Positions 1-8,434 of a DNA stretch of 31,650 nucleotides are shown one piece after another. The stretch lies in contig DAOVIC010000002.1 of NCBI GenBank assembly GCA_030671565.1, positions 1 through 31,650 of the forward strand, written 5' to 3'. How positions within the stretch are numbered: the stretch's first letter is position 1; every line of letters starts with the position of its first letter. The notes under the pieces were generated by a model, which was given only the letters and a program-made list of their open reading frames with translations, had not been told where the DNA came from and searched no databases. This DNA comes from Anaerohalosphaeraceae bacterium. Its GTDB lineage: Bacteria; Planctomycetota; Phycisphaerae; Sedimentisphaerales; Anaerohalosphaeraceae. The translations under genes were made by a program, and so were the position numbers.

Positions 1-1016
1 CCGATGACGGTATCGATAGGCGGCGGATGGGTGTTTATCTCGGTGCGGGCGAAGGTTCTGTCGATAATATAAACTTCTTCGATGCGATGGCGAAGGGGTG
101 GGACAAAGAGAACAATCAGATGGACTGGGAGAAGTGGGCCGAGGTTGGGTTCGGTAAGATGGACGGAATGTACGAGTTGGAGCAGGAGCCGACGATGACT
201 GGCGGGCATATCGCGATGCTTAGTGGCGCAAGGGGACCTTCGCGAAGTTGTCTTACTGCTTGTGCAGCGAGCACGCAGGCGATCGGAGAGGCAACAATGC
301 TGGTTCGCAACGGCAAGGCGGATATAATGATATCGGGTGGTGCTCATTCGATGATACATCCTTTGGGTGTTTCGGGTTTTAACAGGTTGACCGCCCTTTC
401 GACGAGGAACGATAGTCCGGAAACGGCGTCGAGACCTTTTAGCGCGAGCCGGGATGGGTTCGTGCTTGGTGAAGGCGGAGCGATAATCGTGCTCGAGTCG
501 CTTAGTTCGGCAAAGAAACGCGGGGTTGAGATACTTGCTGAGGTTATCGGGTTTGGAAGCAGCAGCGATGCTTTTCGTGTGACAGATATGCACGAAGAAG
601 CACGGGGCGCGGTTTTGGCGATGAAGTCGGCATTGGAAGATGCAGATGTTAGTTGCGAAGATATCGATTATATCAGCACGCATGGGACAAGTACTTCTGA
701 GAACGATTCGATCGAGACGCTTGCAATCAAGACCGTGTTTGGGGAACATGCAAAAAATACGCCGGCCAGCAGCCCTAAGAGTATGTTCGGTCATCTGATC
801 GGTGCCACTGGATGTGCGGAGATTATTACCTGTGTACTGGCGATACGTGATAATATACTGCCGCCTACGGCGAATATGTTCGATCGGGATCCTGAGCTTG
901 ATCTTGATTATGTTCCGAACGAGCCGAGAAAGGCCGAAGTTAAAACAGTAATGAGCGAGTCTTTCGGTTTTGGCGGGCAGAATAATGTTTTGATAATCAC
1001 AGAAGGCAGGGAATAG
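1..1016 (+). CDS. fabF: Beta-ketoacyl-ACP synthase II (FabF-type), 5' end outside the window
   Basis: Condenses malonyl-ACP with a growing acyl-ACP in cytosolic type II fatty acid synthesis. The reading frame is open from base 3 with no start in view. About 338 residues are visible, against roughly 410 for a full FabF, so some 70-80 N-terminal residues lie upstream. The Cys-His-His triad is complete: nucleophile Cys in the TACAAS motif (codon at 261), His in HGTST (codon 681) and His in MFGHLIG (codon 792). The C-terminal glycine-rich SFGFGGQNN loop is intact. The stop is followed by a small terminator-like hairpin and then serS on the same strand. FabF and FabB are closely related. The motif set fits FabF better, but a specialised KAS-II paralogue cannot be excluded without the N-terminus and neighbours such as acpP. 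Confidence 0.93.
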   Translation, partial: DDGIDRRRMGVYLGAGEGSVDNINFFDAMAKGWDKENNQMDWEKWAEVGFGKMDGMYELEQEPTMTGGHIAMLSGARGPSRSCLTACAASTQAIGEATMLVRNGKADIMISGGAHSMIHPLGVSGFNRLTALSTRNDSPETASRPFSASRDGFVLGEGGAIIVLESLSSAKKRGVEILAEVIGFGSSSDAFRVTDMHEEARGAVLAMKSALEDADVSCEDIDYISTHGTSTSENDSIETLAIKTVFGEHAKNTPASSPKSMFGHLIGATGCAEIITCVLAIRDNILPPTANMFDRDPELDLDYVPNEPRKAEVKTVMSESFGFGGQNNVLIITEGRE

Positions 1017-1031
1017 AGGAAAGGGACAGAT

Positions 1032-1053
1032 TCGCCTTCGGTGAGGCTTTTTT
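1032..1053 (+). terminator. Hairpin plus T-run after fabF
   Basis: Arms TCGCC (1032-1036) and GGTGA (1040-1044) can pair, with one G-U, around a 3-base loop. An alternative pairing is GCCT with AGGC. A run of six T (1048-1053) follows and then a second T-rich stretch. It begins 16 bases after the fabF stop and about 20 bases before the serS start, so it may separate the two transcripts or only attenuate. The stem is short. Confidence 0.45.
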
Positions 1054-1073
1054 AATTTTTTTGGGCTTTAGCT

Positions 1074-2363
1074 ATGATCGATATTAAGCAGATATTGGAT
1101 GATCCACAGAAGTTTAAAGATGCTGCGATGGCTAAGAATATCCTTGCGGACATCGACGGGCTTGTTGAATGTCACAGTAAACTTTTGAAAGCGCAACAGC
1201 GACTTCAGGAGATCGCTACCGAAAAGAACACTATCGGCAAATCGATACCTCAGCTTGAGGGAAATGAAAAGCAGAGTGCACTTGCCAAGCTTGGCGGGTT
1301 CAAGAAGGAAGAGGCGGAACTTAACGAAGTAATAAAAGCTCTGCAGCCGAAATATGACAATTTGATAATGGATGTTCCTCAGCCGGCTGCCGATGAAGTT
1401 CCGCAAGGTGCCGATGATACTGAAAATGTTGAGATGCGAACATGGGGTGATATCCCTGAGTTTGACTTTGAGCTTAAAGATCATGTTGAATTGGGAATTG
1501 CCCTTGATATTATCGATATCGAACGAGGAGTGAATCTGGCTGGAACGCGAAACTATTTTCTTAAGGGTGATGGGGCACTTTTGCATTGGGCGGTTTTGCG
1601 TTTTTCGATGGATTATATGGTCGGACAGGGGTATACGCCGATGTCTGTGCCGCTTATGATGCGGGATGAGGCGATGCGCGGGACGGGGTATTTTCCGGGT
1701 GCGGAAGAACAAACTTATCAGATGGAACGGGACGAGTTGAACCTTGTGGGAACGGCGGAGGTCCCGGTTACAGCATACCATTCGGGCGAGCTGCTTACGG
1801 AAGGTCAGTTGCCGATCAAGTCTGTTGCTATGAGTACTTGTTTTCGGCGTGAGGCCGGAGCGGCAGGTAAGGATACGCGGGGGCTTTACCGGATACATCA
1901 GTTTGATAAGGTCGAGCAGGTTATAATCGGTGCCAACGACGAGGAAAAGAGCAAGGAGTATCACGCGGAGATATTGGCGAATTCCGAGGCAGTGATGCAG
2001 GCGATGGGACTGCCCTACCGTGTTGTGAATGTTTGTACCGGCGACCTTGGACGCGGTCAGGTGCAGAAGTTCGATATCGAGGCCTGGATGCCTTCGAGAA
2101 ACAGCTATGGCGAAACTCATAGTGCGAGCAGGTTTTATGAGTTTCAGGCCAGGCGGATGAACCTCCGCTATAAAAACAGCCAAAAGAAAAACGTTTTCTG
2201 CCATACGCTGAATAACACGGTTATTGCTTCGCCGCGTGTTTTGATACCGATCCTGGAACTTAATCAAAATGCCGACGGTTCGGTGACGATACCTGAGGTG
2301 CTCCGACCCTATATGGGCGGTAAAGAAAAGATTGAAAAACCGGCGAAAGGCAGCAAGCAGTAG
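1074..2363 (+). CDS. serS: Seryl-tRNA synthetase
   Basis: Class II aminoacyl-tRNA synthetase that charges tRNA-Ser (and tRNA-Sec) in the cytosol. The 429-residue length is typical. Residues 1 to about 105 form the N-terminal helical arm that grips the long variable arm of tRNA-Ser. The catalytic core follows, with a TAEVP segment in the serine-binding region, motif 2 around STCFRREAGAAGKDTRGLYR, and motif 3 near the C-terminus (ASPRVLIPILELNQ), where the usual Gly-Arg-Thr is replaced by Ser-Pro-Arg with the Arg retained. The first ATG gives the normal SerRS N-terminus. The ribosome-binding site is weak. comEC follows in the same frame 27 bases after the stop. Confidence 0.97.
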   Translation: MIDIKQILDDPQKFKDAAMAKNILADIDGLVECHSKLLKAQQRLQEIATEKNTIGKSIPQLEGNEKQSALAKLGGFKKEEAELNEVIKALQPKYDNLIMDVPQPAADEVPQGADDTENVEMRTWGDIPEFDFELKDHVELGIALDIIDIERGVNLAGTRNYFLKGDGALLHWAVLRFSMDYMVGQGYTPMSVPLMMRDEAMRGTGYFPGAEEQTYQMERDELNLVGTAEVPVTAYHSGELLTEGQLPIKSVAMSTCFRREAGAAGKDTRGLYRIHQFDKVEQVIIGANDEEKSKEYHAEILANSEAVMQAMGLPYRVVNVCTGDLGRGQVQKFDIEAWMPSRNSYGETHSASRFYEFQARRMNLRYKNSQKKNVFCHTLNNTVIASPRVLIPILELNQNADGSVTIPEVLRPYMGGKEKIEKPAKGSKQ

Positions 2364-2390
2364 CAGTGGTTTGTTTTTTGCGGTTATGAA

Positions 2391-4958
2391 GTGCGGAGGA
2401 TCATACAGCGTTTGGATTTTATCGAACAAGAACTTAAGTTCATCGATGAACGCCTTTCGGAGGAAAGGTCGCTGCAGAAAATCATTTTTTCACGTTCACC
2501 TCTTATCGTATGCGCCGCCGGTTTGATCGCGGGTATTCTTTTGCAGTGGCATTTCGGTTTTTCGGGGTGGTTTTGGTTCAGCGTTGTTGTTCTTTGCGGG
2601 GTTGGGTGCGGTATAACAGCATTCCGGGGAAATTTTCGAAGGCGTGTTTTTCTTGTCGCATATATTTCCTGCATCGGGTTTGCTGGACTTGGCGGGCTTC
2701 GTATGGTGGATTTCTACAGCCTTAAGAGCGATGATATTGCGCATCTTGTTGGCGAAAAGGAGGTTTTTGCGAAGGTTCGCGGGAGTTTGTGTACTTCTGT
2801 GCGGCTTTCGACCACTGAGGGGTGGAAGTTCGGGAAGTTTTCGTTCGCTGGGACCACAAGCAGTTTTTACATGGAGGTCGAGGAAATACTTTCTGAAGAA
2901 GGCTGGGTGAAGGCCGGGGGTAAAATACGAGTTCAGGTGCAGGGACGTGTCAGCGGAATCGAGGCTGGCGACAGAGTTGAGATGTATTGCGAACTTGGCG
3001 GATTTGGTGCAGCGAGTAATCCGGGGGGATTCGATTTTGCAAGGTACCTTCGGGATCGGGGAGTACGTGTGGGGGCATCGGTGCAGGCGGTGTCTGGTTT
3101 AAGATTGATCGAAAAAGGTGGAGGGGCTTTTGTTGTGCGGGTGCGGAAACGTCTGCGAGGATTTTTGTCGGAGAGACTTCTTGGGGATGGGTTCAGCGAT
3201 GAAAGAGGTGCAGGGCTGGTTGAGGCACTTGTTCTCGGACAAAGAGGCGCCATCGACGGAGAAACTTATGAGGCATTTCGCAAAACTAACCTTGCACATT
3301 TTATCAGTCTTTCCGGAATGCATATGGGGATGCTTGTTGGTTTTTTGTGGGGTTTGAGCCATTTGATGCAACTTGGGAAACGGTGGCGTGCGATCTTTTG
3401 TATCGTTCTTATGGTTGTGTATCTGCTTGTTATCCCAACGCGTGCGCCGAGTTTGCGGGCCGCGGTAATCGCGGGGGTATTTCTTATGGCAATGGTAATG
3501 CGGAGGCGGGCAAATATCGCTAACAGCCTTTCGCTGGCGGCGATATTACTACTGCTGTGGCGACCTTGCGATCTGTTTAATGCGGGGTGGCAGCTTTCGT
3601 TTGCGTCGGTGCTTTCGATAATGTGCTTTGAGCACAGGATCGAGTATTGGCTGATCTGGAGATGGTGGGGTCGCCTTGATGCGATAGGCAAGCGGGGTTT
3701 GATTGGTGCTTTTTTTGCGCGAATTATAAAAGGCGGAGGACAACTGCTTTCTGTTGGTATCGCTGCGTGGATAGGGACTTGTGGAATATTGCTGTATCAT
3801 TTCGGGACGGTTGCGCTGCTTTCGAGTGTGTGGACCGTGCTGGTTTTTCCTCTTGTTCTTGGCGTTGTGATGCTTGGATTTGTTCAGGTGCTGCTTTCGT
3901 TTTTATTACCTACGGTTGGGATTGTTGTGGGGATGGCAGTGAGTACCATAGCGGGATCACTGGTTTTGGCGGTACGGTTTATAGCGAGTATTGACGATCT
4001 GCAGGTCAATGTCGGGCGAATCGGGATTTGGCTTGCGGTTTGTTATTATGCTTGGCTGGTTTTGGGACGGTTCTGGTATTGCCGGCTCAGAGTTGTGAAA
4101 AGGGTTGTGATGGGAGTACTGTTTGCAACGATGGCGGTATCTCTTTTTATGACGATGTATAAACCGTTTGCGAGAAAAACGCTTCGTGTTACCTGTCTTG
4201 ATGTTGGCCATGGCCAGGCGATCGTGGTGCAGCTTGCAGGCGGACGTAATGTGATCTTCGATGCGGGGTCGCTGATGAAAAGCGATTGCGGGGGGCGTGT
4301 GGTCAATCCGTTTTTGCGAGCGAAGGGTATCGGTCGGCTTGATGCAATGTTTCTTAGCCATGACGATATCGATCATATAAACGGTGTGCCTGAGATCGTG
4401 GGCAGTTGTAAGGTGTCGTCAATTTTTGTAAATGACGGGTTTGTAAATGCGGTGGAAGGTTCGCAGTCGGCGAGGTTTCTTGAGGAATGTCTGGAAGATC
4501 GCGGGCTTGGGCTGAAAAGAATAGATAGCGAAATTATATCCTCGCAATTTCCGGAAATCTCGATCATTTGGCCGGCTGATGATGTTTGCAATAACGAAAG
4601 TGTCAGCGATAATGATAAGTCGATGGTTGTGCTGTTGGAATATGCGGGCAGGAAGATGCTGCTTTGCAGCGATATTGAGAGATTTGGCCAGGAGGCGATA
4701 CTGCAGGCAAATCCGAATCTTCAAGTCGATGTGGTTGTTATGCCGCACCACGGATCAAAGACAAACCTTGTGGAGGATTTTGTTGAGAAGCTTGGGGCGA
4801 AAACGGTCATTGTAAGCTGCAGCGCGGGGCGGTACGAGAGTGCCTATAAAGGAAAACGCCCCGTCAAAAGCTTTTATACCGCAATTGACGGGGCGATAAG
4901 TACTACTATTGATAGTAAGGGCAACGTGTCTTTTGCAACATTCGTATCGAATAACTGA
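2391..4958 (+). CDS. comEC: ComEC/Rec2-family DNA internalisation protein
   Basis: Predicted inner-membrane channel that passes single-stranded DNA into the cytoplasm during natural transformation. At 855 residues it has the full three-part ComEC plan. An N-terminal membrane and soluble region (about 40-230) comes first. The polytopic Competence domain follows, with the signature LSGMHMG at about residue 304 and many hydrophobic helices to about 590. A C-terminal metallo-beta-lactamase-like domain starts near LDVGHGQ (about 601), with the metal motif SHDDIDH (about 654) and PHHGS (about 784). The start is uncertain. GTG at 2391 is the first in-frame option after serS; TTG at 2412, preceded by GGAGG at 2395-2399, is an alternative. 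The stop is only 6 bases from the stop of the convergent OmpA-like gene. The 3' coding sequence contains that gene's probable terminator. Confidence 0.9.
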   Translation: MRRIIQRLDFIEQELKFIDERLSEERSLQKIIFSRSPLIVCAAGLIAGILLQWHFGFSGWFWFSVVVLCGVGCGITAFRGNFRRRVFLVAYISCIGFAGLGGLRMVDFYSLKSDDIAHLVGEKEVFAKVRGSLCTSVRLSTTEGWKFGKFSFAGTTSSFYMEVEEILSEEGWVKAGGKIRVQVQGRVSGIEAGDRVEMYCELGGFGAASNPGGFDFARYLRDRGVRVGASVQAVSGLRLIEKGGGAFVVRVRKRLRGFLSERLLGDGFSDERGAGLVEALVLGQRGAIDGETYEAFRKTNLAHFISLSGMHMGMLVGFLWGLSHLMQLGKRWRAIFCIVLMVVYLLVIPTRAPSLRAAVIAGVFLMAMVMRRRANIANSLSLAAILLLLWRPCDLFNAGWQLSFASVLSIMCFEHRIEYWLIWRWWGRLDAIGKRGLIGAFFARIIKGGGQLLSVGIAAWIGTCGILLYHFGTVALLSSVWTVLVFPLVLGVVMLGFVQVLLSFLLPTVGIVVGMAVSTIAGSLVLAVRFIASIDDLQVNVGRIGIWLAVCYYAWLVLGRFWYCRLRVVKRVVMGVLFATMAVSLFMTMYKPFARKTLRVTCLDVGHGQAIVVQLAGGRNVIFDAGSLMKSDCGGRVVNPFLRAKGIGRLDAMFLSHDDIDHINGVPEIVGSCKVSSIFVNDGFVNAVEGSQSARFLEECLEDRGLGLKRIDSEIISSQFPEISIIWPADDVCNNESVSDNDKSMVVLLEYAGRKMLLCSDIERFGQEAILQANPNLQVDVVVMPHHGSKTNLVEDFVEKLGAKTVIVSCSAGRYESAYKGKRPVKSFYTAIDGAISTTIDSKGNVSFATFVSNN
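4857..4895 (-). terminator. Intrinsic terminator of the OmpA-like gene, inside comEC
   Basis: CGCCCCGTCAA (4857-4867) and TTGACGGGGCG (4885-4895) form a perfect 11-base-pair inverted repeat with a 17-base loop. Read on the minus strand the stem is followed by TTTTCCTTTA. On the plus strand no T-run follows. It therefore fits a Rho-independent terminator for the minus-strand lipoprotein gene ending at 4965, embedded in comEC codons. Confidence 0.75.
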
Positions 4959-4964
4959 TACGGA

Positions 4965-5645
4965 TTATCTTGCCCGTACTACAATTTCTACTCTTCTGTT
5001 ATTTGCCTTTCCGGCGGTCGTAGCGTTTGAAGCTATTGGGCGGCTGGCACCTGCGGCTACCGCACGAATCTTTTCCACATTTACGCCCCGGGTTACGAGA
5101 TATCTAAGTACTGCCAGTGCTCTTTCAGATGACAATTGCCAGTTGTCCTTCCACTTGGATTTCTTGATCGGGTCGGAATCAGTGTGACCGACAACGTCAA
5201 CGTCCATGTTACTGTAGCGTTCACTTAGAACACTCTTGATGTGGTCGAGCTCTTTGCTGGTAGCGCTTTTAAGTGAAACGGCACCGGACGAAAAGAGGAT
5301 GGTGTTTGGTAGAGTAACGGTTATGGTTCCTGCGATGGCGTCGTATTTAACGTCCATCTCATCGCCGAAACCGCTTGCCGTGCCGGCGGTTGTTGTGCCC
5401 TCTTCGATCTCCTTTTGAAGCTTGGCGATCTCTTTCTGGCTTTCTGTAAGCTGCTGGGACAAGTTTGCCCGGTCGGCGTCAACTTTTTCGAGAGCAGACT
5501 GGCATTCTTCAAACCTTCCCTCGCAATTTTCGTATACAACGTTGATGTCTTCGTACTTTCGTTCCCAGTTCGTACAACCGGTAAGTACTATGACTGTTAG
5601 AAGTAGAACTAAAATTAGAATTGTTCTGTTATACAGGTTTTTCAT
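4965..5645 (-). CDS. OmpA-like peptidoglycan-associated lipoprotein
   Basis: A 226-residue lipoprotein that probably sits in the outer membrane and binds peptidoglycan. Residues 1-24 are a lipoprotein signal with lipobox LTGC and the lipidated Cys at 24. Residues 30 to about 85 form a heptad-rich coiled coil (Glu/Gln/Lys-rich), and a Gly/Thr linker follows. Residues about 105-226 are an OmpA/MotB C-terminal domain with the conserved GHTDSDP and NNRRVEIV motifs. A good ribosome-binding site (AAAGGAG) precedes the ATG. It starts 15 bases after the prepilin peptidase stop, so the two are likely co-transcribed. It resembles Pal or the OmpA-domain lipoproteins in overall plan, but the coiled-coil insertion argues against calling it Pal. 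Confidence 0.88.
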   Translation of the reverse strand: MKNLYNRTILILVLLLTVIVLTGCTNWERKYEDINVVYENCEGRFEECQSALEKVDADRANLSQQLTESQKEIAKLQKEIEEGTTTAGTASGFGDEMDVKYDAIAGTITVTLPNTILFSSGAVSLKSATSKELDHIKSVLSERYSNMDVDVVGHTDSDPIKKSKWKDNWQLSSERALAVLRYLVTRGVNVEKIRAVAAGASRPIASNATTAGKANNRRVEIVVRAR

Positions 5646-5660
5646 GTCGGTCTCCTTTGG

Positions 5661-6848
5661 CTAAAAGCTGGTTTCTCTCAACAAATAGATATTGGCAATG
5701 TAAATTCTGAAGTAGTTATGAAAAATCATAACCGCAAATACGGCTAAAGACAAGAACGGACCATAGGGAATTTGCCTTGTTTTCTTGAAAAATGCCTGGT
5801 ACGCAGCCCATGCAAGACCGAAAAATGGGGCGACAAAGAATGCTATAACCACAAAAACGGGGCCGATTACTGCTCCTGCAGCACCCATCAGATGGACATC
5901 GCCTAGTCCCATGGCCTCTTTTCCAAAGCCCAGAGTTCCCAGTATTCTTGTTGCCCAAACTACTGCGCAACCAATAAAATAGCCCCATAAGCTTGCGAAA
6001 AAGCCCTTTGCGGCGGGTATTTGAGCGAAATTTTGCCAAAACTGGGTAAACTGCGGAACCTTTTGGTATACGAAAAAGCCCAGAAATGCACAGATTATTA
6101 TTGGTGAAAGGAAAAGGACTTCCTTTAGCATTTCGATTCTATGGTTGTAGGTAATTTCCTGCTCGTTTTCCTGCTGGGTATCTTCGTATGGGTAACTTCT
6201 TTTTATTATTCCTTTGGCCAGGAGTATTAGCGAGATAACTAGACCAACTGTTGCGCCTGTGCCGAGAATTGCTGTGATTGCAGAGTCGAATGGTGCAACC
6301 TGATAGAAACCTATAATGAGGGGGTCGGCAGAGGCCGGGCCTATTATCGCCCTGCCGATGGTTGATCCGATGAGACCGGCAGCGGTTACGAACCAGCAGA
6401 TCGAAAGCGGGATGATCCAAAGCTTCAGGTCGATTACTGATGCGGCGATGAAACAAGCGATCAGTGTGATATGCATGATGTAAAAGACGTAGCCGCCGTT
6501 GATGAAGGCGTCGAGGCCGGCGAGGCCCTGGAGTTCGAATCTTTTGTCGCCATATTTGAAGTTTAGGAGGAAAAAGGCTACGAAAAACGCAGCGGTTAAA
6601 AATTCGATCATTATGTACTGGGGAGAAATTTTCATTTTGCAGTTTCTGCATTTACCACCGAGGATGAGCCATGAGAAAATTGGGATATTATCGTAAAAGG
6701 CGATAAGTTTGTTGCAGCCGGGGCATGTCGATGGTGGTGATACGAGCGATTTGTCACGCGGGATGCGGTAGATGACAACATTTAGGAAACTTCCGATGCA
6801 TGCGCCGAAAGCAAATATGAAAACTAAATAAAACCACAACGGAACCAT
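5661..6848 (-). CDS. pilD: Prepilin peptidase (type IV leader peptidase, A24 family), enlarged
   Basis: Inner-membrane aspartyl protease that cleaves and N-methylates type IV prepilins and type II secretion pseudopilins. The N-terminal part (residues 1 to about 90) has the GSFLNVVIYRIP motif and two zinc-binding CxxC pairs (Cys42/45 and Cys67/70). The catalytic aspartates are Asp140 (in SVIDLK) and Asp317 (in GLGDVHLMG). The PYGPFL motif lies near 361. The protein is 395 residues, against roughly 260-290 for typical PilD. The extra length is mainly between the two aspartates (about 177 residues apart) and includes a charged loop around 218-242 and added membrane helices. A strong GGAGGTGA site precedes the ATG. 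Co-transcribed with the OmpA-like gene. No pilin gene is adjacent. Confidence 0.92.
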   Translation of the reverse strand: MVPLWFYLVFIFAFGACIGSFLNVVIYRIPRDKSLVSPPSTCPGCNKLIAFYDNIPIFSWLILGGKCRNCKMKISPQYIMIEFLTAAFFVAFFLLNFKYGDKRFELQGLAGLDAFINGGYVFYIMHITLIACFIAASVIDLKLWIIPLSICWFVTAAGLIGSTIGRAIIGPASADPLIIGFYQVAPFDSAITAILGTGATVGLVISLILLAKGIIKRSYPYEDTQQENEQEITYNHRIEMLKEVLFLSPIIICAFLGFFVYQKVPQFTQFWQNFAQIPAAKGFFASLWGYFIGCAVVWATRILGTLGFGKEAMGLGDVHLMGAAGAVIGPVFVVIAFFVAPFFGLAWAAYQAFFKKTRQIPYGPFLSLAVFAVMIFHNYFRIYIANIYLLRETSF

Positions 6849-6903
6849 GTCACCTCCGTGAACAGTCTAAAGCCATCTCTAAACATCCTGTCTGGCATTA
6901 TCT

Positions 6904-6942
6904 GGTAGAGCGATCAATCCCAACCGCCCTACCGTTTTTTTT
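6904..6942. other. Stem-loop between argG and the prepilin peptidase gene
   Basis: GGTAGAGCG (6904-6912) and CGCCCTACC (6925-6933) flank a 12-base loop, and eight T follow on the plus strand (6935-6942). Transcribed on the minus strand, the single mismatch becomes a G-U pair, giving a 9-pair stem just downstream of the argG stop but with no T-run after it. On the plus strand it has the T-run but an A-C mismatch and no plus-strand gene to end. It could be an argG 3' stabilising hairpin. The function is unresolved. Confidence 0.4.
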
Positions 6943-6946
6943 ACTT

Positions 6947-8182
6947 TTACTTCTTTTTATTTTTTCGTGCATTTTTCTTGCGGTCGACGACACCTGCTAC
7001 CTGCATTGGAAGGCCGAGCAGACGTATGAAACCAGTTGCATCAGTCGAGTCGTATTCTGCGCCCATCGTGAAGCTGGCCAGATCCGGGCGGTATAGGCTT
7101 TGGGGGCTTTTAACGCCGGCAAGTGTGCATCTGCCTTTGTAGAGTTTTAGTTTTACTGTGCCGTTTACGTTTTGCTGGGTAGTGTCCACGAAGGCGTCGA
7201 GGGCTTCTCTAAGCTTGCAGAACCACATCCCGTTGTAGACCATTTCGGCGTACTTTAGGGCTATGTGCTGCTTGTAGTGCATTGTTTCGCGGTCAAGGGT
7301 CAGGCTTTCGAGTGCACGGTGTGCGGTGGTTAAGATTGTTCCGCCCGGTGTTTCGTATACGCCGCGGCTCTTCATTCCTACGAGGCGATTTTCGACAATG
7401 TCTGCCTGTCCTACGCCGTGTTTCCCACCGATGTGGTTCAGTTCTTCGACCATCTTTACAGGGCCGGTTGCTTTTCCGTTTAGCCTTACTGGTATTCCTT
7501 CTTTGAAACCGATCTCAACGTAGTCGGCCTTGCTGGGTGTTTTTGAAATTGGTTTTGACATCACGAAGAGATTGTCAAGCGGTTCGTTCCATGGATCCTC
7601 AAGGTCTGCGCCTTCGTGACTTATGTGCCAGAGGTTTCTGTCGCGTGAGTATATTTTTTTCTTGCTCTGGTCGATTGGTATCTTTCGTTTTTTTGCGTAA
7701 TCGACAGCAGCTTCGCGAGATGTCAGGTCGAAGTTTGGATCCTTCCATGGGGCGATTATTTTTAGCGAAGGGTCCAGTGCCATGAAGGTAAGCTCGAAAC
7801 GCACCTGGTCGTTTCCTTTTCCTGTTGCACCATGAGCGACAGCGGTTGCGCCTTCGGCGTGGGCGATCTCAACCTGTTTCTTTGCGATCAGTGGCCGTGC
7901 TATGCTTGTGCCGAGGAGGTATTCGTGTTCGTAGATGGCACCCGCTTTTAACATCGGCCAAACGTAATCAGTTACGAATTCCTTGCGAAGGTCACCGACG
8001 ATGCATTTAATTGCGCCTGTTGCCAGGGCCTTTTTCTTTATCCCTTTGAGTTCATCGCCCTGTCCGAGTTCGGCGGCGTAGGCAACCACATCATAGCCGT
8101 ATGTTTCCTTTAACCACGGGAGAATAACACTCGTATCCAGTCCGCCGCTGTATGCGAGAACGATTTTTTCTGCCTTAGCCAT
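6947..8182 (-). CDS. argG: Argininosuccinate synthase
   Basis: Joins citrulline and aspartate with ATP to form argininosuccinate, the penultimate step of arginine synthesis in the cytosol. The 411-residue length is normal. The N-terminal PP-loop AYSGGLDTS (about residues 9-17) binds [16 protein letters not shown] (about 118-130) and the substrate-binding region around [12 protein letters not shown] follow as in the family. The extreme C-terminus is unusually basic ([10 protein letters not shown]). An AAGGA site lies upstream of the ATG, and a good promoter lies at 8219-8247. No arginine repressor box was recognised. argH and other arg genes are not in the window. Confidence 0.97.
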   Translation of the reverse strand: MAKAEKIVLAYSGGLDTSVILPWLKETYGYDVVAYAAELGQGDELKGIKKKALATGAIKCIVGDLRKEFVTDYVWPMLKAGAIYEHEYLLGTSIARPLIAKKQVEIAHAEGATAVAHGATGKGNDQVRFELTFMALDPSLKIIAPWKDPNFDLTSREAAVDYAKKRKIPIDQSKKKIYSRDRNLWHISHEGADLEDPWNEPLDNLFVMSKPISKTPSKADYVEIGFKEGIPVRLNGKATGPVKMVEELNHIGGKHGVGQADIVENRLVGMKSRGVYETPGGTILTTAHRALESLTLDRETMHYKQHIALKYAEMVYNGMWFCKLREALDAFVDTTQQNVNGTVKLKLYKGRCTLAGVKSPQSLYRPDLASFTMGAEYDSTDATGFIRLLGLPMQVAGVVDRKKNARKNKKK

Positions 8183-8218
8183 TTTTTAAATCCTTCAAAT
8201 ATTCTTTAGTAAAACCGG

Positions 8219-8247
8219 ATTATATACCCTTCCGCAGGGAAATACAA
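8219..8247 (-). promoter_or_regulatory. Promoter for argG
   Basis: On the minus strand the -10 is TATAAT (8219-8224, perfect) and the -35 is TTGTAT (8242-8247, 3 of 6), with a 17-base spacer. The predicted start is about 30 bases upstream of the argG ATG. Confidence 0.6.
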
Positions 8248-8260
8248 GGCGGTGGTTTGG

Positions 8261-8304
8261 TAAAAAACGCGTTTATACCATTTATGGTAATAAAATTCCG
8301 CGTT
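8261..8304 (-). terminator. Probable terminator downstream of aroDE
   Basis: On the minus strand AACGCG (8304-8299) pairs with CGCGTT (8271-8266). An inner stem TACCA/TGGTA (8276-8289) stacks inside, and a T-run follows (to 8262). It lies about 130 bases after the aroDE stop and just upstream of the argG promoter, which suits insulation of argG from aroDE read-through. Confidence 0.5.
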
Positions 8305-8339
8305 GAAAAAAGCAAATTATTATTGTAAAAGCACTTACC

Positions 8340-8362
8340 CACGCATCAACGCGTGTTTTTTT
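8340..8362 (+). other. Plus-oriented terminator-like hairpin with no plus-strand gene upstream
   Basis: CACGC (8340-8344) and GCGTG (8351-8355) flank a 6-base loop, followed by seven T on the plus strand. CAACGCG (8347-8353) can instead pair with CGCGTTG at 8299-8305, so this and the neighbouring hairpin are mutually exclusive folds. No plus-strand gene is visible upstream. Confidence 0.35.
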
Positions 8363-8434
8363 AGTGAGACTGGTATTGATGGCAATAAATGGCCGGTCGG
8401 GGCGATTTCTTTGGCAAATGCGGGCGAAATATGT

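Noticed and set aside
1068..2429. A 453-residue open frame on the minus strand
   Set aside because: It lies opposite serS, whose motifs are intact. The composition (many Arg, His, Leu) is that of a reverse-strand shadow.
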